Assembly (NCBI GenBank): GCA_963749905.1
Contig: CAVVOF010000006.1
Span: 1 to 64,000 of the forward strand
Direction of reading: 5' to 3'
Length of the DNA stretch: 64,000 nucleotides
From: UBA10649 sp963749905
GTDB lineage: Bacteria > Actinomycetota > Actinomycetes > S36-B12
This document shows positions 16,633 to 25,180 of this stretch, in pieces. The position numbers and the translations under genes are program-made. The notes below the pieces were generated by a model. That model did no database searches. It was not told where the DNA came from and saw only the letters and a list, made by a program, of their open reading frames with translations. Position 1 is the first letter of the stretch; each line of letters starts with the position of its first letter.

Positions 16633-16887
16633 CTACTGCTCTCCTTGCCTGGGGGTGCGGAGGACCTTGGCGGCCGCTGACCCCGTGGTCGGTGCGGCCG
16701 GACGCCGCTCGGGTGCGGCCGCGGCCAGGCTGCGGGCAGTGGCGAGTGCGTTCATCGCCGAGAGACCGGCCTGCTGGGCGCTCACGACCACGCCGCGCTC
16801 GCGGGCATCCGCGAGCATGACCTGCGCACGTCGGTACACGACCACGCCCCCGGCCGCGCCGAGCGCAACCCACACCAGTCTCCGCAT
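16633..16887 (-). CDS. Small membrane-anchored protein (DUF6167-like)
   Basis: 84 residues. A single hydrophobic segment at about 4-20 (VWVALGAAGGVVVY) followed by a basic/Ala-rich helix and a disordered tail. Small proteins of this design occur immediately upstream of alaS in many actinobacteria; the match to DUF6167 is by memory of the pattern MRRL-W plus location and not by search. It sits 9 nt after rarA and 2 nt before alaS, so it belongs to the same transcript. Function unknown. Confidence 0.72.
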   Translation of the reverse strand: MRRLVWVALGAAGGVVVYRRAQVMLADARERGVVVSAQQAGLSAMNALATARSLAAAAPERRPAAPTTGSAAAKVLRTPRQGEQ

Positions 16888-16896
16888 GGGGAAACC

Positions 16897-18249
16897 CTAA
16901 CGGTCGTCGGTGGGCTCCCCGTCCGCGCGCCGCAGCTCCGCCACCCGCTCGGCCACATCGGCCCACGCTGCCTCCGCGCCGTGGCGGGTGGGGCGGAAGT
17001 AGCGGCGGTCCGCCAGCTCGTCGGGCAGGTACTGCTGGCGGGCCACGCCACCGGGCACGTCGTGCGGGTACTGATAGCCGTCGCCGTGACCCAGCCGGGC
17101 CGCGCCCGGGTAGTGGGCGTCGCGCAGGTGCGGCGGCACGCGGCCGATGCCTCCTGCGTGGACGTCGGCCATCGCCTCGCCGATCCCGACCACGACCGCG
17201 TTGGACTTGGGAGCCAGCGCTGCGTGGATGGTCGCGTGGGCCAGGATGATGCTCGCCTCGGGCATGCCCACCAGGGCGACCGCCTGCGCCGCGGCCACCG
17301 CCGTCTGCAGCACGTTCGGCTCGGCCATCCCGATGTCCTCGCTCGCGAGGATCATCAGCCGCCGCGCCACGAAGCGCGGATCCTCCCCCGCCTGGAGCAT
17401 CCGCGCCAGGTAGTGCAGGGCCGCGTCTGGATCACTGCCACGGATGCTCTTGATGAACGCGCTGACGACGTCGTAGTGCTGGTCGCCGTCCTTGTCGTAC
17501 AGGATCGCGGCCTGCTGCACCGCGCGCTCGGCATCGGCCAGCGTGATCCTGGCGGGCTCGCCGTCCGGCCGGCGGGTCGATGCCGCGGCCGCGTCCAGGC
17601 CGGTCAGGGCCCGGCGGGCGTCGCCGTTCGCGGTGCGGACCAGGTGCGCGAGCGCGTCCTCGTCGATCTCGGCAGCGCCGCCGAGCCCGCGACCCTCGAC
17701 GAGCGCCCGGCGGAGCAGCTCCTCGACATGCACGTCCGTCAGCGGGGACAGCCGCACCATCACACTGCGGGACATCAGGGGGGCGATCACCGAGAAGCTC
17801 GGGTTCTCCGTCGTCGCAGCGATCAGGGTCACCCAGCCGTTCTCGACGGCCGGCAGCAGGGCGTCCTGCTGGCTCTTGCTGAAGCGATGGACCTCGTCGA
17901 TGAACAGCACGGTGCCCCGACCGTGCATGGCCAGCCGGTCGCGCGCCTGCTCGATGACCGCGCGGACGTCCTTGACGCCGGCGGTGACGGCGGACAGCTC
18001 GACGAACTGACGGCCGGTGCCGGCCGAGAGCAGGGAGGCGAGGGTGGTCTTCCCGGTGCCGGGCGGGCCCCACAGGATCACCGAGACGACCGAGGCTTCC
18101 GCAGGAGCGGTGAGCAGGGTGCGCAGCGGCGAGCCCGGCGCCAGGGCCTCGTCCTGGCCGACGACCTCGTCCAGGGTGGCCGGCCGCATTCGCACGGCGA
18201 GCGGCGCTCCTGCGCGGGCCGCTGCCAGCCCGTCGTCGAAGAGCGTCAT
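16897..18249 (-). CDS. rarA: Replication-associated recombination protein RarA (MgsA), AAA+ ATPase
   Basis: 450 residues. Clamp-loader-like AAA+ ATPase acting at stalled replication forks. Walker A GPPGTGKTT (61-69), Walker B LFIDE (115-119) with VHRF, sensor ATTENPSF (145-152), and the C-terminal MgsA tetramerisation region (GMPEASIILAH, SNAVVVGIGEAM, PPHLRDAHYPGAARLGHG). Length is typical. It heads the minus-strand run that continues through alaS. A long inverted repeat lies just upstream. Confidence 0.95.
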   Translation of the reverse strand: MTLFDDGLAAARAGAPLAVRMRPATLDEVVGQDEALAPGSPLRTLLTAPAEASVVSVILWGPPGTGKTTLASLLSAGTGRQFVELSAVTAGVKDVRAVIEQARDRLAMHGRGTVLFIDEVHRFSKSQQDALLPAVENGWVTLIAATTENPSFSVIAPLMSRSVMVRLSPLTDVHVEELLRRALVEGRGLGGAAEIDEDALAHLVRTANGDARRALTGLDAAAASTRRPDGEPARITLADAERAVQQAAILYDKDGDQHYDVVSAFIKSIRGSDPDAALHYLARMLQAGEDPRFVARRLMILASEDIGMAEPNVLQTAVAAAQAVALVGMPEASIILAHATIHAALAPKSNAVVVGIGEAMADVHAGGIGRVPPHLRDAHYPGAARLGHGDGYQYPHDVPGGVARQQYLPDELADRRYFRPTRHGAEAAWADVAERVAELRRADGEPTDDR

Positions 18250-18276
18250 GCCCGCACCCTACGTCCCGTCAACCTT

Positions 18277-18340
18277 CGTTGAGTGCGGACTTGTTGCGGG
18301 CTCGGGCCCCGATCAGCCCGCAACAACTCCGCACTCAACG
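18277..18340. repeat. 26-bp inverted repeat between GNAT gene and rarA
   Basis: Left arm 18277-18302 (begins CGTTGAGTGCGGA) and right arm 18315-18340 are complementary over 26 bp with one mismatch, separated by a 12-nt loop. The right arm contains the GNAT stop codon. As RNA it would be a very stable hairpin, so it may terminate the aspS-GNAT transcript before rarA; no U-run follows. Its length and lack of a T-tract are unusual for an ordinary terminator. Confidence 0.85.
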
Positions 18341-19069
18341 AGGTGGGAGCGCGTGGGCGAGCAGGCCCGACGCGTATCGACCGGTCTCGGTGAAGCCCAG
18401 CGCCTCGTACGTGCGCCGGCCGGCCTCGTTGGCGGTGTACATCTCCAGCACGATCATCGGGGCCTGCTCACGCACTGCCGCCGCCATGATCAGCAGGCAC
18501 GCCTGCCGCGCCAGCCCCCGTCCTCGGTACTCCGGGTCGGTGCACACGCTGACGATGTGCGCGGCCCCCGACGGCTCGGTCACCTGGCCCGCGACGGCGA
18601 CCAGCCGATCGCCGTCGAGCACGCCCGCCCAGCGGACGAGTTGCGGATCCCCCGGGAAGATGTGCGCGGAGTCCGAGTGCGCCAGCAGCGGCGCTATCCG
18701 CTCGTCGTCGAGGTCCAGCTCGACGGCAGCCGTCGCCGTCCACCGCACCTGGACCGGGTCGAGCTGCCAGTGGCACCAGAAGCCCGGATCCGGACTCTGC
18801 AGCCGCTGGGGCAGCAGGTCGAAAGCGCCCTCGACCACGGTCACCCCGTCGATCGGGTGCCGGTCCGCCAGCTTCTGCACCAGCCGGGCCACGACGGCCG
18901 GATCGTCGCCGAGGCCGGAGACCCACGACTCGCCCGGCCGTGAGGCCCGGCCGAGCCACGCCACCGCATCGCCGTCGTGGACAAGGTCGGGCGACGGTTC
19001 CCGCGGCCCCATCCAGCGCAGCAGCGGATCCGTCGGCCGGATCTCGACCGGGTGACGACCCGTCGTCAC
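18335..19069 (-). CDS. GNAT-family N-acetyltransferase
   Basis: 244 residues from GTG 19069, which overlaps the aspS stop as GTGA; the open frame continues upstream inside aspS but is not coding. The C-terminal half is a GNAT domain: VSVCTDPEYRGRGLARQA carries the acetyl-CoA loop RGRGLA, and YEALGFTETGRY is the typical last segment. The N-terminal half resembles the non-catalytic lobe of FR47-like enzymes. Substrate unknown. Its stop lies inside a 26-bp inverted repeat. Confidence 0.8.
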   Translation of the reverse strand: MTTGRHPVEIRPTDPLLRWMGPREPSPDLVHDGDAVAWLGRASRPGESWVSGLGDDPAVVARLVQKLADRHPIDGVTVVEGAFDLLPQRLQSPDPGFWCHWQLDPVQVRWTATAAVELDLDDERIAPLLAHSDSAHIFPGDPQLVRWAGVLDGDRLVAVAGQVTEPSGAAHIVSVCTDPEYRGRGLARQACLLIMAAAVREQAPMIVLEMYTANEAGRRTYEALGFTETGRYASGLLAHALPPR

Positions 19070-20832
19070 GCCTTCTCGGCCGCCGGGTCGGGAGCCTTCT
19101 CGGGCGAGGCATCCACCCCGGCCTCCTTGCGCTGCGCGGCGGTGATCGGCGTCGGCGCGCCGGTCAGCGGATCCTGGCCGCCGCCGGTCTTCGGGAAGGC
19201 GATGACGTCGCGGATGCTGGGCGCCCCGGCGAGCAGCATCGCGATCCGGTCGAGCCCGTACGCGATGCCGCCATGCGGGGGCGGACCGAACTGGAACGCG
19301 TCGAGCAGGAAGCCGAACTTCTCGCGCTGCTCCTCCTCCGACAGCCCCAGCATCGCGAACACCCGCTCCTGGACGTCGCTGCGGTGGATACGGATGGATC
19401 CGCCACCGATCTCGTTGCCGTTGCAGACCAGGTCGTACGCCCACGCGAGCGCCTCGCCCGGCGACTCCTCGAAGCGGTCGATCCACTCGGTGTTCGGCGA
19501 GGTGAACGGATGGTGCACGGCGGTCCACCCCAGCACGACGCCGTCCTCGACGGCCTCCTCGAACATCGGTGCGTCCACGATCCATACGAACGACCACTCG
19601 GACTGGTCGATCATTTCGAGGCGGTTGGCGATCTCGAGGCGCGTCGCCCCCAGCAGGGCACGGGCGTCCGACGTGCGGCCAGCGGCGAAGAACACGCAGT
19701 CGCCGGGCTGGGCTCCGGTCGCGGCCGCGAGCCCGTCGCGCTCCGCGTCGCTGATGTTCTTCGCGACCGGACCGCCCAGCGTGCCGTCCTCCGCGATGGT
19801 CACGTAGGCGAGGCCCTTGGCGCCCCGCTGCTTGGCCCACTCCTGCCACGCGTCGAACGCCCGCCGGGCCTGCGACGCGCCCCCGGGCATGACGACCGCG
19901 CCCACATGGTCGGCCTGGAAGACGCGGAACGGGGTGTCGGCGAAGTGCGCCGTCAGGTCGACGAGCTCGATACCGAACCGCAGGTCGGGCTTGTCGGTCC
20001 CGTAGCGCCGCATGGCCTCGGCGTACGTCATGTGCGGGACCACGCCGATGTCGTAGCCGAGGATGTCCTGCCACAGCGCCCGGACCACGGACTCGCCCAC
20101 CTCGATGACGTCCTGCTGCTCGACGAAGGACATCTCGATGTCGAGCTGGGTGAACTCCGGCTGCCGGTCGCCGCGGAAGTCCTCGTCGCGGTAGCAGCGG
20201 GCGATCTGGAAGTAGCGCTCCATGCCCGCCACCATCAGCAGCTGCTTGAACAGCTGCGGCGACTGTGGCAGCGCGTACCAGTGCCCCGGCTGCAGGCGCA
20301 CCGGCACCAGGAAGTCCCGTGCGCCCTCGGGCGTGGACCGGGTCAGCGTCGGTGTCTCGATCTCCAGGAACTCCTGGTCCAGCAGCACGTTGCGGCAGAC
20401 CTGATTGACGCGCGACCGCATGCGGATCGCGTCGCCGGCGGACTTGCGCCGCAGGTCGAGATAGCGGTGGCGCAGCCGGATCTCCTCGCCCACGTGCACC
20501 CGCTCGTCGATCGGGAAGGGCAGCGGCGCCGCGGTGGACAGCACCTCCAGGTCCTCGACCATCACCTCGACGTCGCCGGTCGCGAGCTCGGGGTTCTCGT
20601 TGCCCTCGGGGCGACGCTCGACCGTGCCGGTCACCTTGATGCAGAACTCGTCGCGCAGCGGGTGCGCGACCTCAGGGTCGTGCACCACCACCTGGACGAC
20701 GCCGCTCGCGTCGCGCAGGTCGAGGAAGGCCACGCCGCCGTGGTCGCGACGGGTCGCCACCCAGCCGGCCAGAGTCACCCGCTCCCCCGCGTCCGATGCA
20801 CGGAGCGAGCCTGCGGTGTGGGTGCGTATCAC
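19066..20832 (-). CDS. aspS: Aspartyl-tRNA synthetase
   Basis: 588 residues from GTG 20832, preceded by AGGAGG at good spacing; the GTG overlaps the hisS stop (GTGA). N-terminal OB anticodon-binding domain (VTLAGWVATRRDHGG), class II core (motif 2 region RCYRDEDFRGDRQPEFTQLD), bacterial GAD insertion around 290-420, and motif 3 GIAYGLDRIAMLLAG near the C-terminus. Whether it is discriminating or also charges tRNA-Asn cannot be told here. A Pro/Ala-rich tail ends the protein. Confidence 0.96.
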   Translation of the reverse strand: MIRTHTAGSLRASDAGERVTLAGWVATRRDHGGVAFLDLRDASGVVQVVVHDPEVAHPLRDEFCIKVTGTVERRPEGNENPELATGDVEVMVEDLEVLSTAAPLPFPIDERVHVGEEIRLRHRYLDLRRKSAGDAIRMRSRVNQVCRNVLLDQEFLEIETPTLTRSTPEGARDFLVPVRLQPGHWYALPQSPQLFKQLLMVAGMERYFQIARCYRDEDFRGDRQPEFTQLDIEMSFVEQQDVIEVGESVVRALWQDILGYDIGVVPHMTYAEAMRRYGTDKPDLRFGIELVDLTAHFADTPFRVFQADHVGAVVMPGGASQARRAFDAWQEWAKQRGAKGLAYVTIAEDGTLGGPVAKNISDAERDGLAAATGAQPGDCVFFAAGRTSDARALLGATRLEIANRLEMIDQSEWSFVWIVDAPMFEEAVEDGVVLGWTAVHHPFTSPNTEWIDRFEESPGEALAWAYDLVCNGNEIGGGSIRIHRSDVQERVFAMLGLSEEEQREKFGFLLDAFQFGPPPHGGIAYGLDRIAMLLAGAPSIRDVIAFPKTGGGQDPLTGAPTPITAAQRKEAGVDASPEKAPDPAAEKA

Positions 20833-22172
20833 TGACGTTCCTCCTGGGCGGGGGTGGACCTGACGATCGGATGCAGTTCGGTGACGTGCGGTGACCACGA
20901 GTCGGCGCGCGCCGGCAGCTGGTCGCCGCTGCGGATGTCCTTGACGGTGTCGCCCGCGGCGTCAGGGAACCACACGTACGGAATTCCGCGGCGGTCGGCG
21001 TGCTTGATCTGCTTGCCGAACTTGTCTGCCCCCGGAGCCACCTCGCAGGGGATCCCACGGGCGCGCAGGGCGGCGGCCACCTGCTCGCTGTCGGTCCGCG
21101 TGTCCTCGTCGACCACGGCGACGAGCACGACGGAGGGCACCTTTCGAGTGACCTCGACCAATCCTCGTCCGAGCAGGATGGACACCAGCCGGGTCACCCC
21201 GAGCGAGATGCCGACCCCGGGGAAGGTCTGCCGGCCGTCCGATGCCAGCGAGTCGTAGCGTCCGCCGGAGGCGATGGAACCGACGCCCTCGTAGCCGACC
21301 AGCTGTGTCTCGTAGACGGTGCCGGTGTAGTAGTCCAGGCCGCGCGCGATCCGCAGGTCCGCCACGGCGGACCCTGGACGCTGGGAGTTCGCACCCTCGA
21401 TGACGGCGACCAGTTCGTCGAGGCCCTCGTCCAGCAGGTCGCTGCGCACGCCCAGCGCGCGCACGCGATCCACGAACGACGAATCGCCCGCCCGGATGTC
21501 CGCGAACGCCAGGCACTGCCCGGCTCCGGCATCGCTGAGGCCCGCCTCCTCGATCAGCAGGACGCGCACCCGATCGGCACCGATCTTGTCGAGCTTGTCG
21601 ATCGCCCGCAGGACGACATCAGGATCGACGGCGCCGACGCCGCGGAAGAAGCCCTCGGCGAGCTTGCGGTTGTTCACCTGGATCACGGCGGGCGGGATCG
21701 GCAGCTCGTCGAGGAGGGTGGCCATGACGACCGCCATCTCCACCTCGTTGTGGAACGGGAGGGTGTCCCGCCCGATGACGTCGATGTCGGCCTGCGTGAA
21801 CTCGCGGAACCGGCCCTCCTGCGGGCGCTCGCCTCGCCACACCTTCTGGATCTGGTACCGGCGGAAGGGGAAGTCGAGGCGTCCGGCGTTCTCGAGGACG
21901 TAGCGGGCGAACGGCACGGTGAGGTCGAAGTGCAGGCCCAGCCCGGGGTCGGCCTCGCCCTCCGCCGCCTGGAGGCGGCGCAGCAGGTAGACCTCCTTGT
22001 CGATCTCGCCCTTGCGGAGCATCGCCTCGAGGGGCTCGACGGACCGGGTCTCGAGCGGCGCGAACCCGTGCAGCTCGAACACCCGGCGGGCAGTGTCCTC
22101 CACCAGCTGCTGGACGAGCTGACCCTCCGGCAGCCACTCGGGGAAGCCGGAGAGCTTCGACGCCTTCGCCAC
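20829..22172 (-). CDS. hisS: Histidyl-tRNA synthetase
   Basis: 447 residues from GTG 22172 (VAKASKLSGFPEWLP); GAAGGGA lies 8 nt upstream. A second GTG at 22178 overlaps the previous stop and is an alternative. Class II synthetase: RYQIQKVWRGERPQEGRFREFTQ motif region, histidine-binding IARGLDYYTGTVYE, and GVGISLGVTRL as motif 3. Shorter or longer versions exist; this resembles the archaeal/eukaryotic-like HisRS branch by VEPLEAMLRKGEIDKEVYLL. Same operon as aspS. Confidence 0.94.
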   Translation of the reverse strand: MAKASKLSGFPEWLPEGQLVQQLVEDTARRVFELHGFAPLETRSVEPLEAMLRKGEIDKEVYLLRRLQAAEGEADPGLGLHFDLTVPFARYVLENAGRLDFPFRRYQIQKVWRGERPQEGRFREFTQADIDVIGRDTLPFHNEVEMAVVMATLLDELPIPPAVIQVNNRKLAEGFFRGVGAVDPDVVLRAIDKLDKIGADRVRVLLIEEAGLSDAGAGQCLAFADIRAGDSSFVDRVRALGVRSDLLDEGLDELVAVIEGANSQRPGSAVADLRIARGLDYYTGTVYETQLVGYEGVGSIASGGRYDSLASDGRQTFPGVGISLGVTRLVSILLGRGLVEVTRKVPSVVLVAVVDEDTRTDSEQVAAALRARGIPCEVAPGADKFGKQIKHADRRGIPYVWFPDAAGDTVKDIRSGDQLPARADSWSPHVTELHPIVRSTPAQEERQ

Positions 22173-22174
22173 GA

Positions 22175-22885
22175 TCACAGTCCCTTCGGGTTGCGGGGCA
22201 CGTCGCGGTCGCGGACTTCGTCCGCCAGCAGCGGCGCGAGGAAGGGATTGGTGGCCTTCTCCTCGCCGATGGTGGTCTGCGGGCCGTGGCCGGGCAGCAC
22301 CACGAGGTCGTCGCGGGCCGGCAGGATGACGGTGCGCAGCGACTCCACCATCTGCCGGTGGTCTCCGCCGGGGAGGTCGGTCCGGCCGATGGAGCCGGCG
22401 AACAGCACGTCGCCGCTGAACATCACCTCGGGCAGCTCGAACACCACCGAGCCCTCGGTGTGCCCGGGGGCGTGCCGCACGGAGATCGTCAGCCCGACCA
22501 GGTCGAGGGTCTCGTCGCCCGCGAACAGGCGGACGTCGTCCGGCTCGGTGAGCTCGAGGGAGTGCTTGGTCATGGCGAGCAGCTGCTCGCGGGCGGCGGA
22601 GAAGCTCGAACCGGCCGGGTCGACCAGCCGGTACCGGTCGTCGGGGTGGATCAGGGCGGGGATCCCGAACTCCGCGGACAGGGGGGCCACGGACCAGACG
22701 TGGTCGATGTGGCCGTGGGTGAGCAGGACGGCGGCCGGCGCCAGTCGGTGCTCGCGGATGATCTCGTGCACGCCGTCGATGGACTGCTGGCCGGGATCGA
22801 CGATCAGGCATGGCTCGCCAGGACCCGTGGCCACCACATAGCAGTTGGTCGCCCACGAGCCCGCGGGAAACCCTGCGATCAGCAC
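22175..22885 (-). CDS. Metallo-beta-lactamase-fold hydrolase (glyoxalase II-like)
   Basis: 236 residues from GTG 22885, preceded by GAAGGG at 6 nt; the longer open frame upstream is Arg-rich and unlikely. Metal motif THGHIDH gives H57, H59, D61 and H62; a further His is in VRHAPGHTEGSV and Asp in VMFSGDVLF, ending with LPGHGPQT. This pattern fits the hydroxyacylglutathione hydrolase-like group found upstream of hisS in actinobacteria. Substrate unknown. It is divergent from the cyclophilin gene with 110 bp between them. Confidence 0.85.
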   Translation of the reverse strand: MLIAGFPAGSWATNCYVVATGPGEPCLIVDPGQQSIDGVHEIIREHRLAPAAVLLTHGHIDHVWSVAPLSAEFGIPALIHPDDRYRLVDPAGSSFSAAREQLLAMTKHSLELTEPDDVRLFAGDETLDLVGLTISVRHAPGHTEGSVVFELPEVMFSGDVLFAGSIGRTDLPGGDHRQMVESLRTVILPARDDLVVLPGHGPQTTIGEEKATNPFLAPLLADEVRDRDVPRNPKGL

Positions 22886-22995
22886 ACCGCACCCTTCGGA
22901 ATCTCCGGGCCAGCCTACCGATCGGCACGCCGCCGCCCGAGGGCCGCTCTCCCGCCGTCTAGACTCCGCTGCGCCATCCGCGTGAAGGGGAATCA

Positions 22996-23838
22996 ATGTC
23001 GGGGAACAAGCGGCAGCGAGAGCTGGCCCGCGCCAAGTACGAGCGCCAGCAGGCGCGCCGTGCTGCGTCAGTCGATCGACGGAAGAGGAACCAGAAGATC
23101 ATCGCGATCGTCGTGGTGCTCGCACTGGTCTTCGGTGGCGTGGGGTGGATCGTCGCCAGCGCCCTCGGATCGGACGACACGCCGGCCACGCCGGCCGCGT
23201 CGGCCACCCCGGCCGCATCCGCGAGCGCCACCGCGGCAGCGTCCGCTGACGCCTCGGCTGAGCCGATCGCCGAGCCGGCGATCCTGGACTGCCGCGCCCC
23301 GGGGACCCCGCGACCGGACGACCTGGCCTACGACGCGGCTCCCGAGGGCCTGACGGCGGACACCCTGACGCTGTCCACGAACTGCGGCGACATCGTGATC
23401 GCCCTCGACCCGGCCGCCTCGGCGACCGTGTCGAGCGCGGTCTTCCTCGCCCAGGAGGGCTTCTACGACGACACCACCTGCCATCGGCTGACCACCGCCG
23501 GCATCTTCGTGCTGCAGTGCGGCGATCCGGCCGGGAACGGCACCGGCGGCCCGGGCTACACGGTGCCCGACGAGAACCTGCCCGCGGACCAGGAGAACAA
23601 CTACCCGGCGGGCACGGTCGCGATGGCCAACGCCGGACCGGGCACGGCCGGCTCCCAGTTCTTCATCGTGTACCAGGACACCACGCTGCCTCCCGACTAC
23701 ACGATCTGGGGCACGGTCACGTCCGGCCTCGACATCGTGCAGGAGGTGGCGTCCGTGGGCACCGACAGCGAGGTGCCGGACGGTGCGCCGCGCCAGCCCG
23801 TGTTTATCGAATCGGCAACGGTGCAGGCCGCTTCCTAG
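22996..23838 (+). CDS. Membrane-anchored cyclophilin-type peptidyl-prolyl isomerase
   Basis: 280 residues. Basic coiled N-terminus, one transmembrane helix at about 36-57, an Ala/Thr/Ser-rich spacer (60-95), then an extracellular cyclophilin domain. Conserved landmarks are FYDDTTCHRL (catalytic Arg retained), CGDPAGNGTGGPGYT, ANAGPGTAGSQFFI and the final WGTVTSGLDIV. GMIQGGD of classical cyclophilins is changed to GIFVLQCGD. This relA/hisS neighbourhood is its usual place in actinobacteria. Predicted to assist folding of exported proteins. Confidence 0.9.
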   Translation: MSGNKRQRELARAKYERQQARRAASVDRRKRNQKIIAIVVVLALVFGGVGWIVASALGSDDTPATPAASATPAASASATAAASADASAEPIAEPAILDCRAPGTPRPDDLAYDAAPEGLTADTLTLSTNCGDIVIALDPAASATVSSAVFLAQEGFYDDTTCHRLTTAGIFVLQCGDPAGNGTGGPGYTVPDENLPADQENNYPAGTVAMANAGPGTAGSQFFIVYQDTTLPPDYTIWGTVTSGLDIVQEVASVGTDSEVPDGAPRQPVFIESATVQAAS

Positions 23839-23933
23839 CAATCGCTAGGGTGATGAAGCAGAGTGGACAGTGGTGAGGCCCGGGATCCGGGTCCAACTGC
23901 TGCTGGAACCGAATCAGAAGGCAAGGTGACCGC

Positions 23934-25175
23934 GTGACCGACTCCGGTGTCCCGACCCCTGCGATGCTGCGCCCTCCGGCGTCCGCGGTGGCCAGCGACC
24001 CATCCCGTTTCGGCCGCGTCGAGTCCGACGGCACCGTGATCCTGCTCGCTCCCGAAGGGGAGGTCGTCGTCGGCCAGTGGGCTGCCGGCACCCCCGAGGA
24101 GGGGCTGGCCTTCTTCGGCCGCAAGTACGACGACCTCGTCGTCGAGGTCGACCTCATCAGCACCCGACTCGCGGACGGTCGCGCGTCCGCCGAGCAGGCC
24201 GACGGCGTGCTCACGAAGGTCCGGGAGGGACTCGCCGCTCGCTCCTTCGTCGGGGACGTCGCGGCCCTCGAGGGTCGCTGCGACGCCCTCGCGACCGCGA
24301 TCGAATCCGCGCGCGAGGCGGCCCGAGCCCGCAAGGCGGAGCAGCGGGAGGCCACCATGGCGACCCGGCAGGCCTTGGCGGACGAGGCGGAGTCGCTGCG
24401 GGACAGCACCTCGTGGAAGGCGACGACCGCCCGGTTCGGCGCCATCGTCGACGAATGGAAGACCCTCCCCCGATCCGACCGCGGCACGGAGCAGGAGCTG
24501 TGGCAGCGCATCAGTTCGGCCCGCTCCGCCTTCGACAAGCGTCGGCGCACCCATTTCAGCGAGCTCGACAGCCAGCGCAAGGACGCGATCGCCGCCAAGC
24601 GGGACCTCATCAGCCGCGCGGAGGCACTGGCCACGTCCACCGACTGGCCGCGCACCAGCAAGCAGCTGCGGGACCTGATGGGCGAGTGGAAGGTCGCGCC
24701 GCGTGCGTCGCGATCCGATGAGGACCGCCTCTGGAAGCGCTTCAAGGCCGCCCAGGATGCGTTCTATGCGGCCCGTGCGGCAGCGGACGAGGCAGCCGAG
24801 GCCGGGCTCCGCGAGAACGTGCCCGTGAAGGAGGGCCTGGTCGCGGAGGCCGAGGCACTGCTCCCGATCAGCGACCTCAAGGCCGCCAAGTCCGGGCTCC
24901 GAGGTATCCAGGAGCGGTGGGACAAGGCGGGCGACCTCCCGCGCGGCGACCGCGACCGGCTGGAGGCACGCCTGAAGAAGGTCGAGGAGGCCATCCGGTC
25001 CGCCGAGGCCCAGGCCTGGTCGTCGACCAACACGACGGTGGCCACGGACGCGTTCACGGAGGCCCTGTCGCGGCTCGAGGCCAAGCGGGACGCCGCGCTG
25101 GCCCGCGGCGACGCCGGCGCCGCGGAGGCGCTGGAGCAGCAGATCGCGTCGACCCGCGCCCTGATGGGCTCCTGA
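23934..25175 (+). CDS. DUF349-repeat protein
   Basis: 413 residues from GTG 23934 (AAGG at 7 nt). After an N-terminal domain (1-80, including FGRVESDGTV) the protein is made of repeated charged helical modules of DUF349 type: STSWKATTARFGAIVDEWKT, TDWPRTSKQLRDLMGEWKV and a further copy with LRGIQERWDKAG. These W-containing repeats are the family signature. Cytoplasmic and probably coiled coil. The role is unknown; the gene commonly lies next to relA, here convergent and only 5 nt away. Confidence 0.88.
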   Translation: MTDSGVPTPAMLRPPASAVASDPSRFGRVESDGTVILLAPEGEVVVGQWAAGTPEEGLAFFGRKYDDLVVEVDLISTRLADGRASAEQADGVLTKVREGLAARSFVGDVAALEGRCDALATAIESAREAARARKAEQREATMATRQALADEAESLRDSTSWKATTARFGAIVDEWKTLPRSDRGTEQELWQRISSARSAFDKRRRTHFSELDSQRKDAIAAKRDLISRAEALATSTDWPRTSKQLRDLMGEWKVAPRASRSDEDRLWKRFKAAQDAFYAARAAADEAAEAGLRENVPVKEGLVAEAEALLPISDLKAAKSGLRGIQERWDKAGDLPRGDRDRLEARLKKVEEAIRSAEAQAWSSTNTTVATDAFTEALSRLEAKRDAALARGDAGAAEALEQQIASTRALMGS

Positions 25176-25180
25176 CCCCG

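Noticed and set aside
20829..22928. Upstream open-frame extension of hisS (and similar ones for aspS, pimA, ruvB and alaS)
   Set aside because: The extra residues are Arg/Pro/Gly-rich and overlap well-supported genes. Better ribosome sites and family starts lie downstream.
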